Shown here piece by piece: positions 9,423-18,237 of a stretch of 64,000 nucleotides of DNA. The notes below the pieces were generated by a model. That model had not been told where the DNA came from, did not search any database, and saw only the letters and a program-made list of their open reading frames with translations. The DNA comes from Actinomyces procaprae (GTDB lineage: Bacteria > Actinomycetota > Actinomycetes > Actinomycetales > Actinomycetaceae), in NCBI RefSeq assembly GCF_004798665.1, contig NZ_CP039292.1, forward strand, positions 2,480,001-2,544,000, read 5' to 3'. How positions within the stretch are numbered: position 1 is the stretch's first letter; each line of letters opens with the position of its first letter. The position numbers were made by a program, and so were the translations under genes.

Positions 9423-9428
9423 ACGGTA
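9423..9428 (-). promoter_or_regulatory. candidate leaderless -10 for manA
   Basis: TACCGT (TANNNT) with an 8-nt spacer to the manA ATG at 9414. No ribosome site is evident between them. Assigned by pattern only. Confidence 0.35.
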
Positions 9429-9528
9429 GCCGACGGAGCGTCGGCGCAGCTGCGGGCGGGACGGAATGATCAAAACCGCTCCGGCGCATTTGCAGCGAAG
9501 AGGGCCACGGATGGGCCAGACTGTGTCC

Positions 9529-10401
9529 ATGCGAGGCATCATCCTGGCCGGCGGCTCCGGCACCCGACTCAACCCCATCACCCTGGGCACCTCCAAGCAG
9601 CTGGTGCCGGTGTACGACAAGCCGATGATCTACTACCCGCTGAGCACCCTCATGCTCGCAGGCATCCAGGACGTGCTGGTGATCACCACCCCGCATGACG
9701 CGGCCAGCTTCCACCGGCTGCTGGGCGACGGCTCGCAGCTGGGCGTGAACCTGTCCTACACGGTGCAGGAGGTCCCCAACGGACTGGCGCAGGCATTCGT
9801 CCTCGGCGCGGACTTCATCGGCGACCAGCCTGCCGCCCTGGTGCTGGGCGACAACATCTTCTACGGTCCCGGCATGGGGACGCGGCTGCGCCGCCACACC
9901 AGCCCCGACGGCGGCGTCGTCTACGCCTACCAGGTCGCCGATCCGACCGCCTACGGCGTGGTGGAGTTCGACGCCGACTTCAAGGCCGTCTCCATTGAGG
10001 AGAAGCCCTCCCGCCCCAAGTCCGACTACGCCGTGCCCGGCCTGTACTTCTACGACAACGACGTGGTGGAGATCGCCAAGAACCTCACTCCCTCCGCCCG
10101 CGGCGAGTACGAGATCACCGACATCAACCGCACCTACCTGGAGGCGGGCAGGCTCGCCGTGGAGGTGCTCCCCCGCGGCACCGCCTGGCTGGACACCGGC
10201 ACCTTCGACTCCCTGGCCGACGCCACCAGCTTCGTGCGCACCGTCCAGCACCGCCAGGGACTGAACATCGGCTGCCCGGAGGAGGTCGCCTGGCGCATGG
10301 GCTTCATCGACGACGACGGCCTGCGCGAGCGCGCCGAGCCGCTGGTGAAGTCGGGCTACGGCCAGTACCTGCTCGGCCTGCTCGAGCGCGAGCGCCGCTG
10401 A
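9529..10401 (+). CDS. rmlA: glucose-1-phosphate thymidylyltransferase
   Basis: 290 residues. It condenses dTTP and glucose-1-phosphate to dTDP-glucose, the first step of dTDP-L-rhamnose synthesis. The nucleotide-binding motif GGSGTRL is at 8-14, followed by [32 protein letters not shown] and [20 protein letters not shown], all typical of RmlA. The ATG at 9529 gives the family N-terminus MRGIILAGG; an in-frame ATG at 9511 is a less likely alternative. It is followed after 81 bp by the rmlCD fusion on the same strand. rmlB lies 23 kb away at 33957. Confidence 0.97.
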   Translation: MRGIILAGGSGTRLNPITLGTSKQLVPVYDKPMIYYPLSTLMLAGIQDVLVITTPHDAASFHRLLGDGSQLGVNLSYTVQEVPNGLAQAFVLGADFIGDQPAALVLGDNIFYGPGMGTRLRRHTSPDGGVVYAYQVADPTAYGVVEFDADFKAVSIEEKPSRPKSDYAVPGLYFYDNDVVEIAKNLTPSARGEYEITDINRTYLEAGRLAVEVLPRGTAWLDTGTFDSLADATSFVRTVQHRQGLNIGCPEEVAWRMGFIDDDGLRERAEPLVKSGYGQYLLGLLERERR

Positions 10402-10412
10402 GCCCGTAATGG

Positions 10413-10431
10413 GGCCGGGCGAGCCCCGGCC
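10413..10431 (+). terminator. GC-rich hairpin between rmlA and rmlCD
   Basis: GGCCGGG-CGAGC-CCCGGCC forms a perfect 7-bp stem with a 5-nt loop, 11 bp after the rmlA stop. There is no T-run, so it may attenuate transcription or stabilise the rmlA 3' end rather than terminate fully. Confidence 0.4.
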
Positions 10432-10482
10432 TGACCACCCCGCCACACCCGAGACCCGCATCCGCACGATCATTGGAGACTC

Positions 10483-11964
10483 ATGACTGACACCCCCGAC
10501 ACGCCCGGCACCGACGGCAACGGCATCGAGCTGGCCAAGCCGCTCGGCGTCGAGACCACCCCCATCCCCGGATTCCTGCGCATCGACCTGACCGTGCACG
10601 GGGACAACCGCGGCTGGTTCAAGGAGAACTGGCAGCGGGAGAAGATGACGGCACTGGGACTGCCGGACTTCGGGCCGGTGCAGAACAACATCTCCTTCAA
10701 CGACGAGGTCGGGGTGACCCGCGGCATCCACGCCGAACCGTGGGACAAGTTCGTCTCCGTCGCCACCGGGCGCGTCTTCGGCGCCTGGGTGGACCTGCGT
10801 GAGGGCCCGTCCTTCGGCACCGTGTACACCACCGTGATCGACCCGTCGGTGGCGGTGTTCGTACCCAAGGGCGTGGGCAACGCCTACCAGACGCTGGAGC
10901 CCAACACCGCCTACACCTACCTGGTCAACGACCACTGGTCGCCCGACGCCCAGTACACCTTCCTGAACCTGGCCGATGAGACCGTCGCCGTGCCCTGGCC
11001 GATCCCGTTGGAGCAGGCCATCCAGTCGGACAAGGACCGCGGGCACCCGCGCCTGGCCGACGTCGTCCCCTTCCCCGCCGCTGACACCGCACGGCCCGTG
11101 GCGGGCCGGCGCGTGCTGGTCACCGGCTGCAAGGGACAGCTCGGCCGGGAGCTGATGAAGCAGCTGCCCGAGGCCGGCTACGCCCCCACCGGCGTCGACC
11201 TGCCGGAGGTGGACATCTCCGACGCCGAGGCCATGGCCGCATGGGACTGGTCGGCCTACGACATCATCATCAACGCCGCCGCCTGGACGAACGTGGACGG
11301 CGCCGAGACCACCGAGGGACGGCGCCTGTCCTGGCGGGCGAACGCCACCGGCCCGGCCAACCTGGCCCGGCAGGCGGCCCGGCACGGGCTCACGCTCGTG
11401 CACATCTCCAGCGAGTACACCTTCGACGGTGAGCTCGAGCCCCACACGGAGGCCGAGCCCCCCAGCCCGCTGGGCGTGTACGGCCAGTCGAAGGCGGGCG
11501 GCGACGCCGCCGTCGAGGCCACTCCCAACCACTACCTGGTGCGCACCTCCTGGGTGGTGGGCGACGGCAAGAACTTCGCCAAGACCATGGCCTCGCTGGC
11601 CGCCCGCGGCATCACGCCCAAGGTGGTGGACGACCAGACCGGCCGCCTCACCTTCACCACCGACCTGGCCGCCGGGATCATCCACCTGCTGCGCACCGGC
11701 GCCGAGTACGGCACCTACAACCTCTCCGGTGAGGGCCCCGTGGTCTCCTGGTGCGACGTCGCCAAGCGGGTCTTTGCGCTGGTGGGGCACAGCGCCGACG
11801 AGGTCACTGCCGTGTCCACCGCCGAGTACTACGCCGGGCAGGAGGGCATCGCCCCCCGCCCCCTTCGCAGCGCCCTGGACCTGAGCAAGATCGAGGCCAC
11901 CGGCTTCACCCCGGGCAACTCCATGGAGCGCCTGGACGCCTACGTACCCACCATCGAGCTGTGA
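10483..11964 (+). CDS. rmlCD: bifunctional dTDP-4-dehydrorhamnose 3,5-epimerase / reductase (RmlC-RmlD fusion)
   Basis: 493 residues in two domains. Residues about 1-195 are RmlC, a cupin, with the catalytic His83 in RGIHAEPWDKF and VFVPKGVGNAYQTLEP. Residues about 208-493 are RmlD: Rossmann motif VTGCKGQLG (213-221), INAAAWTNVDGAE, SSEYTFDG (309-316) and the YxxxK pair Tyr333/Lys337. One polypeptide therefore performs the last two steps to dTDP-L-rhamnose. Such fusions are known in Actinomyces and Bifidobacterium relatives. Compared with free RmlC, the RG[LI]HxQ motif reads RGIHAE, as in other fused forms. The ATG at 10483 follows the ribosome-site-like TTGGAGAC. Confidence 0.95.
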   Translation: MTDTPDTPGTDGNGIELAKPLGVETTPIPGFLRIDLTVHGDNRGWFKENWQREKMTALGLPDFGPVQNNISFNDEVGVTRGIHAEPWDKFVSVATGRVFGAWVDLREGPSFGTVYTTVIDPSVAVFVPKGVGNAYQTLEPNTAYTYLVNDHWSPDAQYTFLNLADETVAVPWPIPLEQAIQSDKDRGHPRLADVVPFPAADTARPVAGRRVLVTGCKGQLGRELMKQLPEAGYAPTGVDLPEVDISDAEAMAAWDWSAYDIIINAAAWTNVDGAETTEGRRLSWRANATGPANLARQAARHGLTLVHISSEYTFDGELEPHTEAEPPSPLGVYGQSKAGGDAAVEATPNHYLVRTSWVVGDGKNFAKTMASLAARGITPKVVDDQTGRLTFTTDLAAGIIHLLRTGAEYGTYNLSGEGPVVSWCDVAKRVFALVGHSADEVTAVSTAEYYAGQEGIAPRPLRSALDLSKIEATGFTPGNSMERLDAYVPTIEL

Positions 11965-11980
11965 GCGCATAAGCGCTATG

Positions 11981-12068
11981 TGCGCGTGGCCGTCGAGCCC
12001 GCCCGTTGGACCGCTGTCCCCCGGTTGGACCCCTGTGCCCCCGTTGGACCGCCGTAGCCGCCGTTTAC
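11981..12068. repeat. 88-bp dispersed inverted-repeat element, copy 2
   Basis: Ungapped reverse complement of window positions 1-88, with about 8 mismatches. It contains three CCGTTGGACC units on a 19-bp period (TTGGA at 12006, 12025 and 12044). It starts 17 bp after the rmlCD stop codon, so both copies lie just 3' of genes. Confidence 0.85.
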
Positions 12069-12070
12069 AG

Positions 12071-12184
12071 CGGTCCAACGGCGCGTAAGCGGTCCAACGG
12101 CGCGTAAGCGGTCCAACGGCGCGTAAGCGGTCCAACGGCGCGTAAGCGGTCCAACGGCGCGTGAGCGGTCCAACGGGCGCACGC
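12071..12184. repeat. six tandem 19-bp repeats CGGTCCAACGGCGCGTAAG
   Basis: Units begin at 12071, 12090, 12109, 12128, 12147 and 12166. The first four are identical; the last two diverge only at the end (GTGAG, then GGCGCACGC). The orientation is opposite to the three units in 11981-12068, so the two blocks can fold onto each other. No spacers exist, so it is not a CRISPR array. Confidence 0.92.
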
Positions 12185-12224
12185 AGCCCGCTCAAGCTGA
12201 GGCCCCGCAGCCGCGTCGTCGGGA

Positions 12225-13679
12225 CTACTCGGCACGGCTGAGCGCCGACGCCCCTCCCAGCCTGCCGATCCGGATCACGACGAACGCCCACACCATGAGC
12301 GCCGCACCGAGCAACAGCGTCGCGAGCACGGGCCAGGTCGGGAATCCTCCGCCTGGGCCGGCCAAGCCCCGCTGCGCCTGCTGCCCCCACCAGCGCACGA
12401 AGAACACCGCCCACGCGGCGAACCAGGCACCGGTGAGCAGACCGGCCAGACGACGCGAACAGGTCAGCCCCGCGGCCATCACCACCGCCAGCGCGAGCAG
12501 CGCCGGCAGCAGGTAGCGCGGATGCAGTCCGCCTCCACCGGCGGAGTACTTCAGCTGCATCACCACGACCAGAAGAAGCTCGGCGCCCAGCAGTCCGGCG
12601 ACGAGCAGATCCTCCCAGGTAACACGTTTACGCGCCACGGCCCCTGCGGCGGCACCGAGTCCGCAGACGGTGGGCGCCACGATCAGCACCAGCCCGACGC
12701 CACCCAGGGCGGGAACCGGCACGAATAGCGACAGCAGCCGCTGCCAGGTCTCCGGGCGCGCGGCAAGCTCACCCACCGACACCTGGACGGTATTGAAGTG
12801 CTCGGCCGCCCACTGCGGATGCCCGCCGGTGATCGTCCCGGTGAGCCGCAGGTTGCGCAGATAGAACCAGCCCGACGACAGGACGACCAGTCCCCCCACG
12901 CCGACGGCGTTGAGCAGCGAGGTCCACCGGCCCCAGCGGTCCCGTCCCTGGCCCCGCACGATCCCCTCGGCGACGATCGCGAGCATGCACACCGCAACCA
13001 CCACCATCAGGGACAGGCGGGTGAGCAGCGCGGCGCAGCACACCACGGCGAGCAGGATCCAGCGCCGACGCGATGGGCCCAGCCGGATGAACCGGCAGGC
13101 GAGCGCGGTGCAGGCGGCCATCATGAAGGTGGCCAGGGTGTCGTTGTACACGGCCCCGGCCACCCCCAGCATCGAGCAGCACAGTGCGGCGACCAGCGTC
13201 GCGGCGGGAGCCAGCAGCCGGTGGTTCGGGAAGGCCGCCCGCGCGGCGTAGCCGATCATTGCCACGGCGGCCGCGCCGAGCAGTACGTTGACCGCCCGGG
13301 CGGCGAGTCCCGCGATCAGCACGCCGAAGGAGTCCGTCAGCCCTCCCGCAAACGGCGCCATGATCAGGTAGAACAGCGGCGGATGCTGGGAGACCGCCTG
13401 CACCGACAGCGGCGACCTGGGGCCCGCCCCCGGGATGACCGGTCCGGCGAAGAAGTCGGGCCACTGCCCGTGGAAGAGCTGGAAGGCGTAGTCGAGGTGG
13501 TTCACCTCGTCCGCACTGCCGAACAGCGGTATCAGCAGTGCACGGCCGGCGGCGCACAGGATGAATCCGACGACCACCGGCCGCTGGACTCCCACAGTTG
13601 CCGCGGGGGCCTCCCCCCGCCGGGGAGCCGCGGCGGCCCGGGCGCTCGGTCCGCCGTTCCGAGTTCTCGCATCTTGCAC
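12225..13679 (-). CDS. multispan membrane protein, GT-C glycosyltransferase-like (GT39/DUF2142 type)
   Basis: 484 residues with about ten hydrophobic helices. After the first helix comes the acidic loop ADEVNHLDYAFQLFHG, then VSQHPPLFYLIMAP, a layout shared by lipid-linked-sugar GT-C enzymes, whose first extracytoplasmic loop carries the catalytic acid. The gene at 24787-26247 has the same DExxHxDY...HG...PP pattern, so the two are paralogues. It probably transfers a sugar from a polyprenyl-phosphate donor outside the membrane; donor and acceptor are unknown. GTG start at 13679 with TATTGT 6 nt upstream. Divergent from ugd. Confidence 0.75.
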   Translation of the reverse strand: MQDARTRNGGPSARAAAAPRRGEAPAATVGVQRPVVVGFILCAAGRALLIPLFGSADEVNHLDYAFQLFHGQWPDFFAGPVIPGAGPRSPLSVQAVSQHPPLFYLIMAPFAGGLTDSFGVLIAGLAARAVNVLLGAAAVAMIGYAARAAFPNHRLLAPAATLVAALCCSMLGVAGAVYNDTLATFMMAACTALACRFIRLGPSRRRWILLAVVCCAALLTRLSLMVVVAVCMLAIVAEGIVRGQGRDRWGRWTSLLNAVGVGGLVVLSSGWFYLRNLRLTGTITGGHPQWAAEHFNTVQVSVGELAARPETWQRLLSLFVPVPALGGVGLVLIVAPTVCGLGAAAGAVARKRVTWEDLLVAGLLGAELLLVVVMQLKYSAGGGGLHPRYLLPALLALAVVMAAGLTCSRRLAGLLTGAWFAAWAVFFVRWWGQQAQRGLAGPGGGFPTWPVLATLLLGAALMVWAFVVIRIGRLGGASALSRAE

Positions 13680-13685
13680 CGGTTC

Positions 13686-13691
13686 ACAATA
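13686..13691 (-). promoter_or_regulatory. candidate leaderless -10 for the GT-C gene at 12225-13679
   Basis: TATTGT on the minus strand, 6 nt before the GTG at 13679. The hexamer fits TANNNT and leaves no room for a ribosome site. Confidence 0.45.
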
Positions 13692-13815
13692 GAGGGACTA
13701 CACGACGTCGCCACAGGCACACGAACGTGATCCGCACCCCGCGGCTGTGCGCAACTGGCCGAAAATGGCGGGGCGCTACAGCCCGCGACACGCAGCGAAT
13801 CTAATCCGCGTCCGT

Positions 13816-13821
13816 TAGCCT
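13816..13821 (+). promoter_or_regulatory. candidate leaderless -10 for ugd
   Basis: TAGCCT with a 6-nt spacer to the ugd ATG at 13828. Same spacing as several other genes in the window. Confidence 0.45.
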
Positions 13822-13827
13822 GCCTGC

Positions 13828-15150
13828 ATGCGTATTTCCGTGATTGGTTGTGGATACCTGGGCGCCGTGCACGCCGCCTCGATGGCCGAGCTGGGTCACA
13901 CCGTGGTGGGTGTCGACGTCGACGCTCGCAAGGTCGAGCTGCTCTCCCAGGGCAAGGCCCCCTTCTTCGAGCCCGGCTTCGAGGAGATCCTGCAGCGCAA
14001 CGTGCAGTCGGGCCGGCTGAGCTTCACCACCGACTATGCGGCTATCGCCGGCGCGCAGGTGCACTTCATCGGCGTGGGCACGCCCCAGTCGGAGACCGGC
14101 GCCGCCAACCTCACCTATGTGGACGCCGCGGTGGACGGCATGCTGCCGCACCTGGGCAAGTGCACCGACGGGCCGGAGATCGTCGCCGGCAAGTCCACCG
14201 TCCCGGTGGGGACGGCGGCCCGCCTCGCGGAGCGGATCGCCCCCACCGGGGTCACCCTGGTGTGGAATCCCGAGTTCCTGCGGGAGGGCTTCGCGGTCCA
14301 GGACACGCTCGCCCCCGACCGTATGGTCTACGGGCTGCCGGCCGACGCGCAGGCTGCGGCGGCGGCGCAGGCGGTGCTCGATGAGCTGTACCGGCCGATC
14401 ATCGACGCCGGCAAGCCGCGTCTGGTCATGGACTACCAGACCGCGGAGCTGGTGAAGATCTCCGCCAACGCGTTCCTGGCCACCAAGATCTCCTTCATCA
14501 ACGCCATGGCGCAGATCTGCGACGCCGCCGACGCCGACGTGACCGCCTTGGCCGGTGCCATCGGCCTGGATGACCGGATCGGCAAGCGCTTCCTGCGCGC
14601 CGGAATCGGCTTCGGCGGCGGCTGCCTGCCCAAGGACATTCGTGCCTTCCAGGCGCGCGCCCATGAGCTGGGCGTCGGCGAGTCGCTCGGCTTCCTGGCG
14701 GAGGTGGACAAGGTAAACGACGCCGTTCGCCATTCCGTGGTGGACACCGCCCGCCGCCTCCTGGGCGAGGACCTGGCCGGCAAGCGGGTGGCCGTGCTCG
14801 GGGCCGCCTTCAAGCCCGACAGCGACGACATGCGCAACTCCCCCGCCCTGGACCTGGCTCAGGAGCTGGTGGACCTGTCCGCCTCGGTGGTGGTGGTGGA
14901 CCCGGCCGCCGGCCCGATCCTGGCCGACCGGGAGGATCTGCCCTACGAGGTCGCCGACTCCATTGAGGCGGCACTGACCGGTGCCGACCTGGTGGTCCTG
15001 GGCACCGAGTGGAAGCAGTTCACCACCTTCGATCCCGCCAGGGCCGCCGAGCTGGTGGCCCGCCGCATCGTCATCGACGGCCGCAACGCGCTTCCGCGCG
15101 AGGACTGGAAGGCCGCGGGCTTCACCTACGCGGGCATCGGTCGGCGCTGA
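13828..15150 (+). CDS. ugd: UDP-glucose 6-dehydrogenase
   Basis: 440 residues. It oxidises UDP-glucose twice with NAD to UDP-glucuronate. The Rossmann motif is GCGYLG (7-12), with VGVGTPQ-like IGVGTPQSETG, TVPVGT, NPEFLREG and the catalytic Cys266 in GFGGGCLPKD. C-terminal domain signatures are AFKPDSDDMRNSP and VDPAA. Length and motifs are full for the family. It supplies uronic acid for surface glycans. It is convergent with the lipoprotein gene (9 bp between stops). A TAGCCT hexamer 6 nt upstream suggests leaderless expression. Confidence 0.96.
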   Translation: MRISVIGCGYLGAVHAASMAELGHTVVGVDVDARKVELLSQGKAPFFEPGFEEILQRNVQSGRLSFTTDYAAIAGAQVHFIGVGTPQSETGAANLTYVDAAVDGMLPHLGKCTDGPEIVAGKSTVPVGTAARLAERIAPTGVTLVWNPEFLREGFAVQDTLAPDRMVYGLPADAQAAAAAQAVLDELYRPIIDAGKPRLVMDYQTAELVKISANAFLATKISFINAMAQICDAADADVTALAGAIGLDDRIGKRFLRAGIGFGGGCLPKDIRAFQARAHELGVGESLGFLAEVDKVNDAVRHSVVDTARRLLGEDLAGKRVAVLGAAFKPDSDDMRNSPALDLAQELVDLSASVVVVDPAAGPILADREDLPYEVADSIEAALTGADLVVLGTEWKQFTTFDPARAAELVARRIVIDGRNALPREDWKAAGFTYAGIGRR

Positions 15151-15159
15151 GACGTCGGC

Positions 15160-16434
15160 TCAGAACGACGCGACCGTCCAGCTGACCGCGTTCATCCCGT
15201 CGCTCGACGGCACCAGGACGGTGGTGCCGTCGGGCGACAGCGCCGGGCGCGAGTACCCCGTGGCGTCACCGAGCCGGACCAGGTCCGTCCCGTCCCAGGC
15301 GACGGCGTACATGCCTATCTGCTCGCCGTCCGAGCCGGAGCCCCAGGCGAAGCGGGCGGCGCCCGCCGAGCCGATGACGATGGTGGACGGCGCGTGCAAC
15401 CAGGTGTCCGGGGCCGGCTGCCCCGCCTCCCACAGGCCGATGTAGGTGCCCGCCCCCTCCGCCGTCGAGGACACGGCCACGGCCCGGTGGCTCCCACTGG
15501 CCCACAGGCCCGTGAGCTGCCATGAGGCATCCGCCGAGGTGATGGACAGTACCGTGTCACTGCTGTCGGCCGACTGGTCCCAGTGGGCGACTGTGGTGAG
15601 CATGCCCTCGGCGTTGGGCACGGCGTAGAGCACACCGCCGTCGACGGCGGCCGGCAGGTCACCGGGGCCGACGACGGTTGGGCCTCCCCCGCCGTCCAGC
15701 GGGTAGCACAGGACCTGACGCTCCCACTGGTCGCCCACCGTGACGGCGGAGGCCCAGTACACGTTGCCGCCGTCCGTGGTCGGCACGACCTCCAGCGGCC
15801 CTGCGGGGGTCTGCGCGGTTCCGTTCAGCTCCTGTGCGGAGCCGACGACGGCGGCCGCTCCGCCCCCGGTGCGCGGGTAGGCCCACAGCTGCCAGTTGTC
15901 GGTCACCGCCGCCGTCTCCGAGTCCAGGTCGACGGTGGCGGCCTTCCAGACTATCCACTCCTCGGTGGCGGTCCCGTCCTGCGGCTCGAAGTACTCCGCC
16001 GGATCGACGACGGCGGGAGGCGCGGGCGTGAGCCGCTCGGGCCCGTCCGCGGTCAGTACGGCGGCCGCGTACGACATGAGCGCATTCGGGTTGGCGCTGG
16101 CGGATCCGAACACCTCCTCGCTCGACAGCGGGAGCACGCCGATCTCGGCGAAGTCCCCGCCGAGCGTCCACAGCGGGGACAACTCGGCCGGGGAGGCCGC
16201 CTGCTCCACCTGCGTCGGTGCGGAGGTGACCGACACACCTGTCAGTGAGAACGGCAGGGTGGAGGCCGCTTCCGTGGCGGTTGTGCTCGCGCCCCCGGAG
16301 GCGTCCGGCGACGCGGCGCTCTCCGGCGGGTGGGGCGGCGTCTGATTCCGGCTGCAGCCGACGATGAGCATCCCGGTGGACGCGCACGCGGCGGTGAGGA
16401 GCCGGCGCCTGCTGAATACCCGTGTCATTGCCAT
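15160..16434 (-). CDS. secreted lipoprotein, possible beta-propeller
   Basis: 424 residues. An N-terminal SRRRLLTAACAS run precedes a lipobox LIVGC with Cys27 as the lipidation site; the Arg cluster is Tat-like. A Ser/Ala/Thr-rich linker follows, then repeats of a TolB/WD-type layout (blocks such as LSPDGTTVLVPSSDGMNAV near the end, SRPALSPDG, LWAYPRTGGGAAAV), suggesting a beta-propeller. Located 15 nt downstream of the C39-like peptidase gene, probably cotranscribed. An alternative ATG lies 6 nt downstream. Substrate or partner is unknown; association with the surface peptidase is only inferred from position. Confidence 0.7.
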   Translation of the reverse strand: MAMTRVFSRRRLLTAACASTGMLIVGCSRNQTPPHPPESAASPDASGGASTTATEAASTLPFSLTGVSVTSAPTQVEQAASPAELSPLWTLGGDFAEIGVLPLSSEEVFGSASANPNALMSYAAAVLTADGPERLTPAPPAVVDPAEYFEPQDGTATEEWIVWKAATVDLDSETAAVTDNWQLWAYPRTGGGAAAVVGSAQELNGTAQTPAGPLEVVPTTDGGNVYWASAVTVGDQWERQVLCYPLDGGGGPTVVGPGDLPAAVDGGVLYAVPNAEGMLTTVAHWDQSADSSDTVLSITSADASWQLTGLWASGSHRAVAVSSTAEGAGTYIGLWEAGQPAPDTWLHAPSTIVIGSAGAARFAWGSGSDGEQIGMYAVAWDGTDLVRLGDATGYSRPALSPDGTTVLVPSSDGMNAVSWTVASF

Positions 16435-16449
16435 AACCTGCCCTCAGGC

Positions 16450-18120
16450 TCAGGGGGTGAAGATGCCGATGTGCTGGCGCCCGTCATTGACGTACTCGTA
16501 CTGGAGGAAGTTGCGGGTGAACGTCGACAGTGATGGGTACCAGAACTTCTGCGAGGCACCGCCCCACAGCGTGGCGCCGGGGTCGGCGAACTGCACCGCA
16601 TCGGTCTTGGTGTTGTAGCCCGTGACTACCATGATGTGCGAGAACGTGGAGTTGCTGTGGCCGTTGAAGTGGGGCCCTCCGCGGCGCTCCTGCTCGTCAA
16701 CGGCGACTGGGTATCCCTTCGAGAACGACTGCTTCACCTTCGTCTGCACCACTGCGGGCGTGGGCGTGTGGATCGTGGAGTACACGTTCCTGCCGAGCCA
16801 GGCATTCATGCCCTGCTGGAACTTGCGGTCGTGGAAGGAGGTGTAGCCGTAGCGCCGCGTCGCCATGGCGGATGCGACATTCTCAATGGTCAGCGAGGCA
16901 CCGGTCGCCTTGGAGCTGCCGGCCTTCTTGTACCGCAGGATCATGTATCCCGAGGTGGGCCCGCAGAAGAAGTTGTTCGGCTGCCCGGCCCAGGCGACGT
17001 CGAAGGTGAAGACGGTCTGGGCCGGCTTGGCGGCCGGCGGACGGCGCAGCCCGAAGGTGTCCCTGCCGTCACCGTTCCAGTCGCCCACCAGTACCAGGTC
17101 GGTCGCCCTGCCGTAGGAGACCTGCTGGTCCGCATTCCCACCGGACAGTGAGTTCTTCACGTGGAACACGTTGCCGCGACGCACCGCGAAGGTGTCCTTC
17201 CCGTCGCCGTTCCAGTCGCCGGCGTATACCTCGTCTCCCGATCGCCCGTAGCCGAAGACCCTATCCGCCACCCCGCTCTTAAGCGTGTTGGACACGTGGT
17301 ACTCCTTGCCGCGGCGAATGGCCAGGGTGTCCTTACCGTCACCGTTCCAGTCGCCCACGAGCACCTGATCCCCTGCACGCCCGTAGGTGATCTGCATATC
17401 GGCTACGCCCCCGCGCAGGCAGTTGAGGATGAAGTACTGGTTGCCGCGGCGGACGGCCAGGGTGTCCCTGCCGTCGCCGTTCCAGTCGCCCACGAGCACC
17501 TGATCCGTCGCGCGCCCGAAGATGATGACCACGTCCGCTGCGCCGCCGACGAGCCGGTTTGAGAAGAAGTAGTAGTTGCCGCGGCGGACGGCCAGGGTGT
17601 CCTTACCGTCACCGTTCCAGTCACCGACCAGCGCCGTGTCATTGTTGCGGCCATAGGTGATGACCGTGGTGGCCTTGGACGTGAAGGTGTTGGCGAAGTA
17701 GTAGGTGCTGCCGAGGTTCTTCTCGGTGCCGCGGGCGTTGGCGGCCCCGGCGGCCACCCCACTGGGCAGGGCGCAGGCGGCCCCGGCGTCCGTCTGCCCC
17801 TGCTTCGCTGCTCCCGCCTGCGAGTCCGTACCCGTCACCGCGGCGGGACCGATGGGCGATGCGCCGTCGTCCGCGGTGGCGGTGGGCTCCGCCGGGGCGG
17901 GCGCCGTCGGCGTGGACCGCACGGTCGGCTCCGCGGTGGCCTGCGGGAGTGCAGTGCCCTCGCTCGGCGGTGCCGACTCGGACGTCGCGGTAGCGGTCGC
18001 GGAGGGCGTCGGCGTCGGCTGCGCGACCGGGTCGGCGACCGCGACCGGCGATACGAGGGCGAGCGAGAGCATGAAGGACACGGCGACGGTGCGCGGGGTC
18101 CATGAAGCGTGACGCTGCAT
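16450..18120 (-). CDS. secreted C39-like peptidase with five FG-GAP repeats
   Basis: 556 residues. Signal peptide about 1-29 (VSFMLSLALVSPVAVA), then a Pro/Thr/Ala linker to about 130. Five copies of a 45-residue repeat follow, marked by GDWNGDG with Asp at 167, 212, 257, 302 and 347, an FG-GAP/VCBS-type calcium-binding propeller blade. The C-terminal domain has Cys386 (FFCGPTSGY), His495 (FSHIMVVTGY) and Asp513 (FADPG), the papain-like C39 triad. It probably cleaves a surface or peptidoglycan-linked peptide. The ATG at 18120 places the signal peptide correctly. The same 45-residue repeat, also five copies, occurs in the amidase at 29493-31712. Confidence 0.85.
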   Translation of the reverse strand: MQRHASWTPRTVAVSFMLSLALVSPVAVADPVAQPTPTPSATATATSESAPPSEGTALPQATAEPTVRSTPTAPAPAEPTATADDGASPIGPAAVTGTDSQAGAAKQGQTDAGAACALPSGVAAGAANARGTEKNLGSTYYFANTFTSKATTVITYGRNNDTALVGDWNGDGKDTLAVRRGNYYFFSNRLVGGAADVVIIFGRATDQVLVGDWNGDGRDTLAVRRGNQYFILNCLRGGVADMQITYGRAGDQVLVGDWNGDGKDTLAIRRGKEYHVSNTLKSGVADRVFGYGRSGDEVYAGDWNGDGKDTFAVRRGNVFHVKNSLSGGNADQQVSYGRATDLVLVGDWNGDGRDTFGLRRPPAAKPAQTVFTFDVAWAGQPNNFFCGPTSGYMILRYKKAGSSKATGASLTIENVASAMATRRYGYTSFHDRKFQQGMNAWLGRNVYSTIHTPTPAVVQTKVKQSFSKGYPVAVDEQERRGGPHFNGHSNSTFSHIMVVTGYNTKTDAVQFADPGATLWGGASQKFWYPSLSTFTRNFLQYEYVNDGRQHIGIFTP

Positions 18121-18237
18121 GGGGACCAGCCTGTCTGGGGTGGAGCGGGCGATTACCTGCGTCAGGCTACCGCACAGCATTCTTCCAGCGAGCTTCAATT
18201 GTGCGTCAGAGGTGACGGCCTGGTTACGGCCGGGCGC

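Noticed and set aside
12071..12184. CRISPR array
   Set aside because: Units are directly adjacent with no spacers, and no cas genes are present. The same applies to the arrays at 32434-32800 and 33241-33370.
9415..12414. Open frame on the minus strand extending manA upstream by 1000 codons through rmlA and rmlCD
   Set aside because: The extension is antisense to well-supported rml genes and through the 19-bp repeats. ManA homology begins at the ATG at 9414.
13848..14384. Alternative plus-strand frames inside ugd and other real genes
   Set aside because: They are GC-bias shadows with Arg/Gly/Pro-rich translations overlapping confidently identified genes.
15160..18120. The lipoprotein and C39-like peptidase as one broken gene
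   Set aside because: Each has its own export signal and complete domain, with a normal 15-nt spacer, so they are separate genes.
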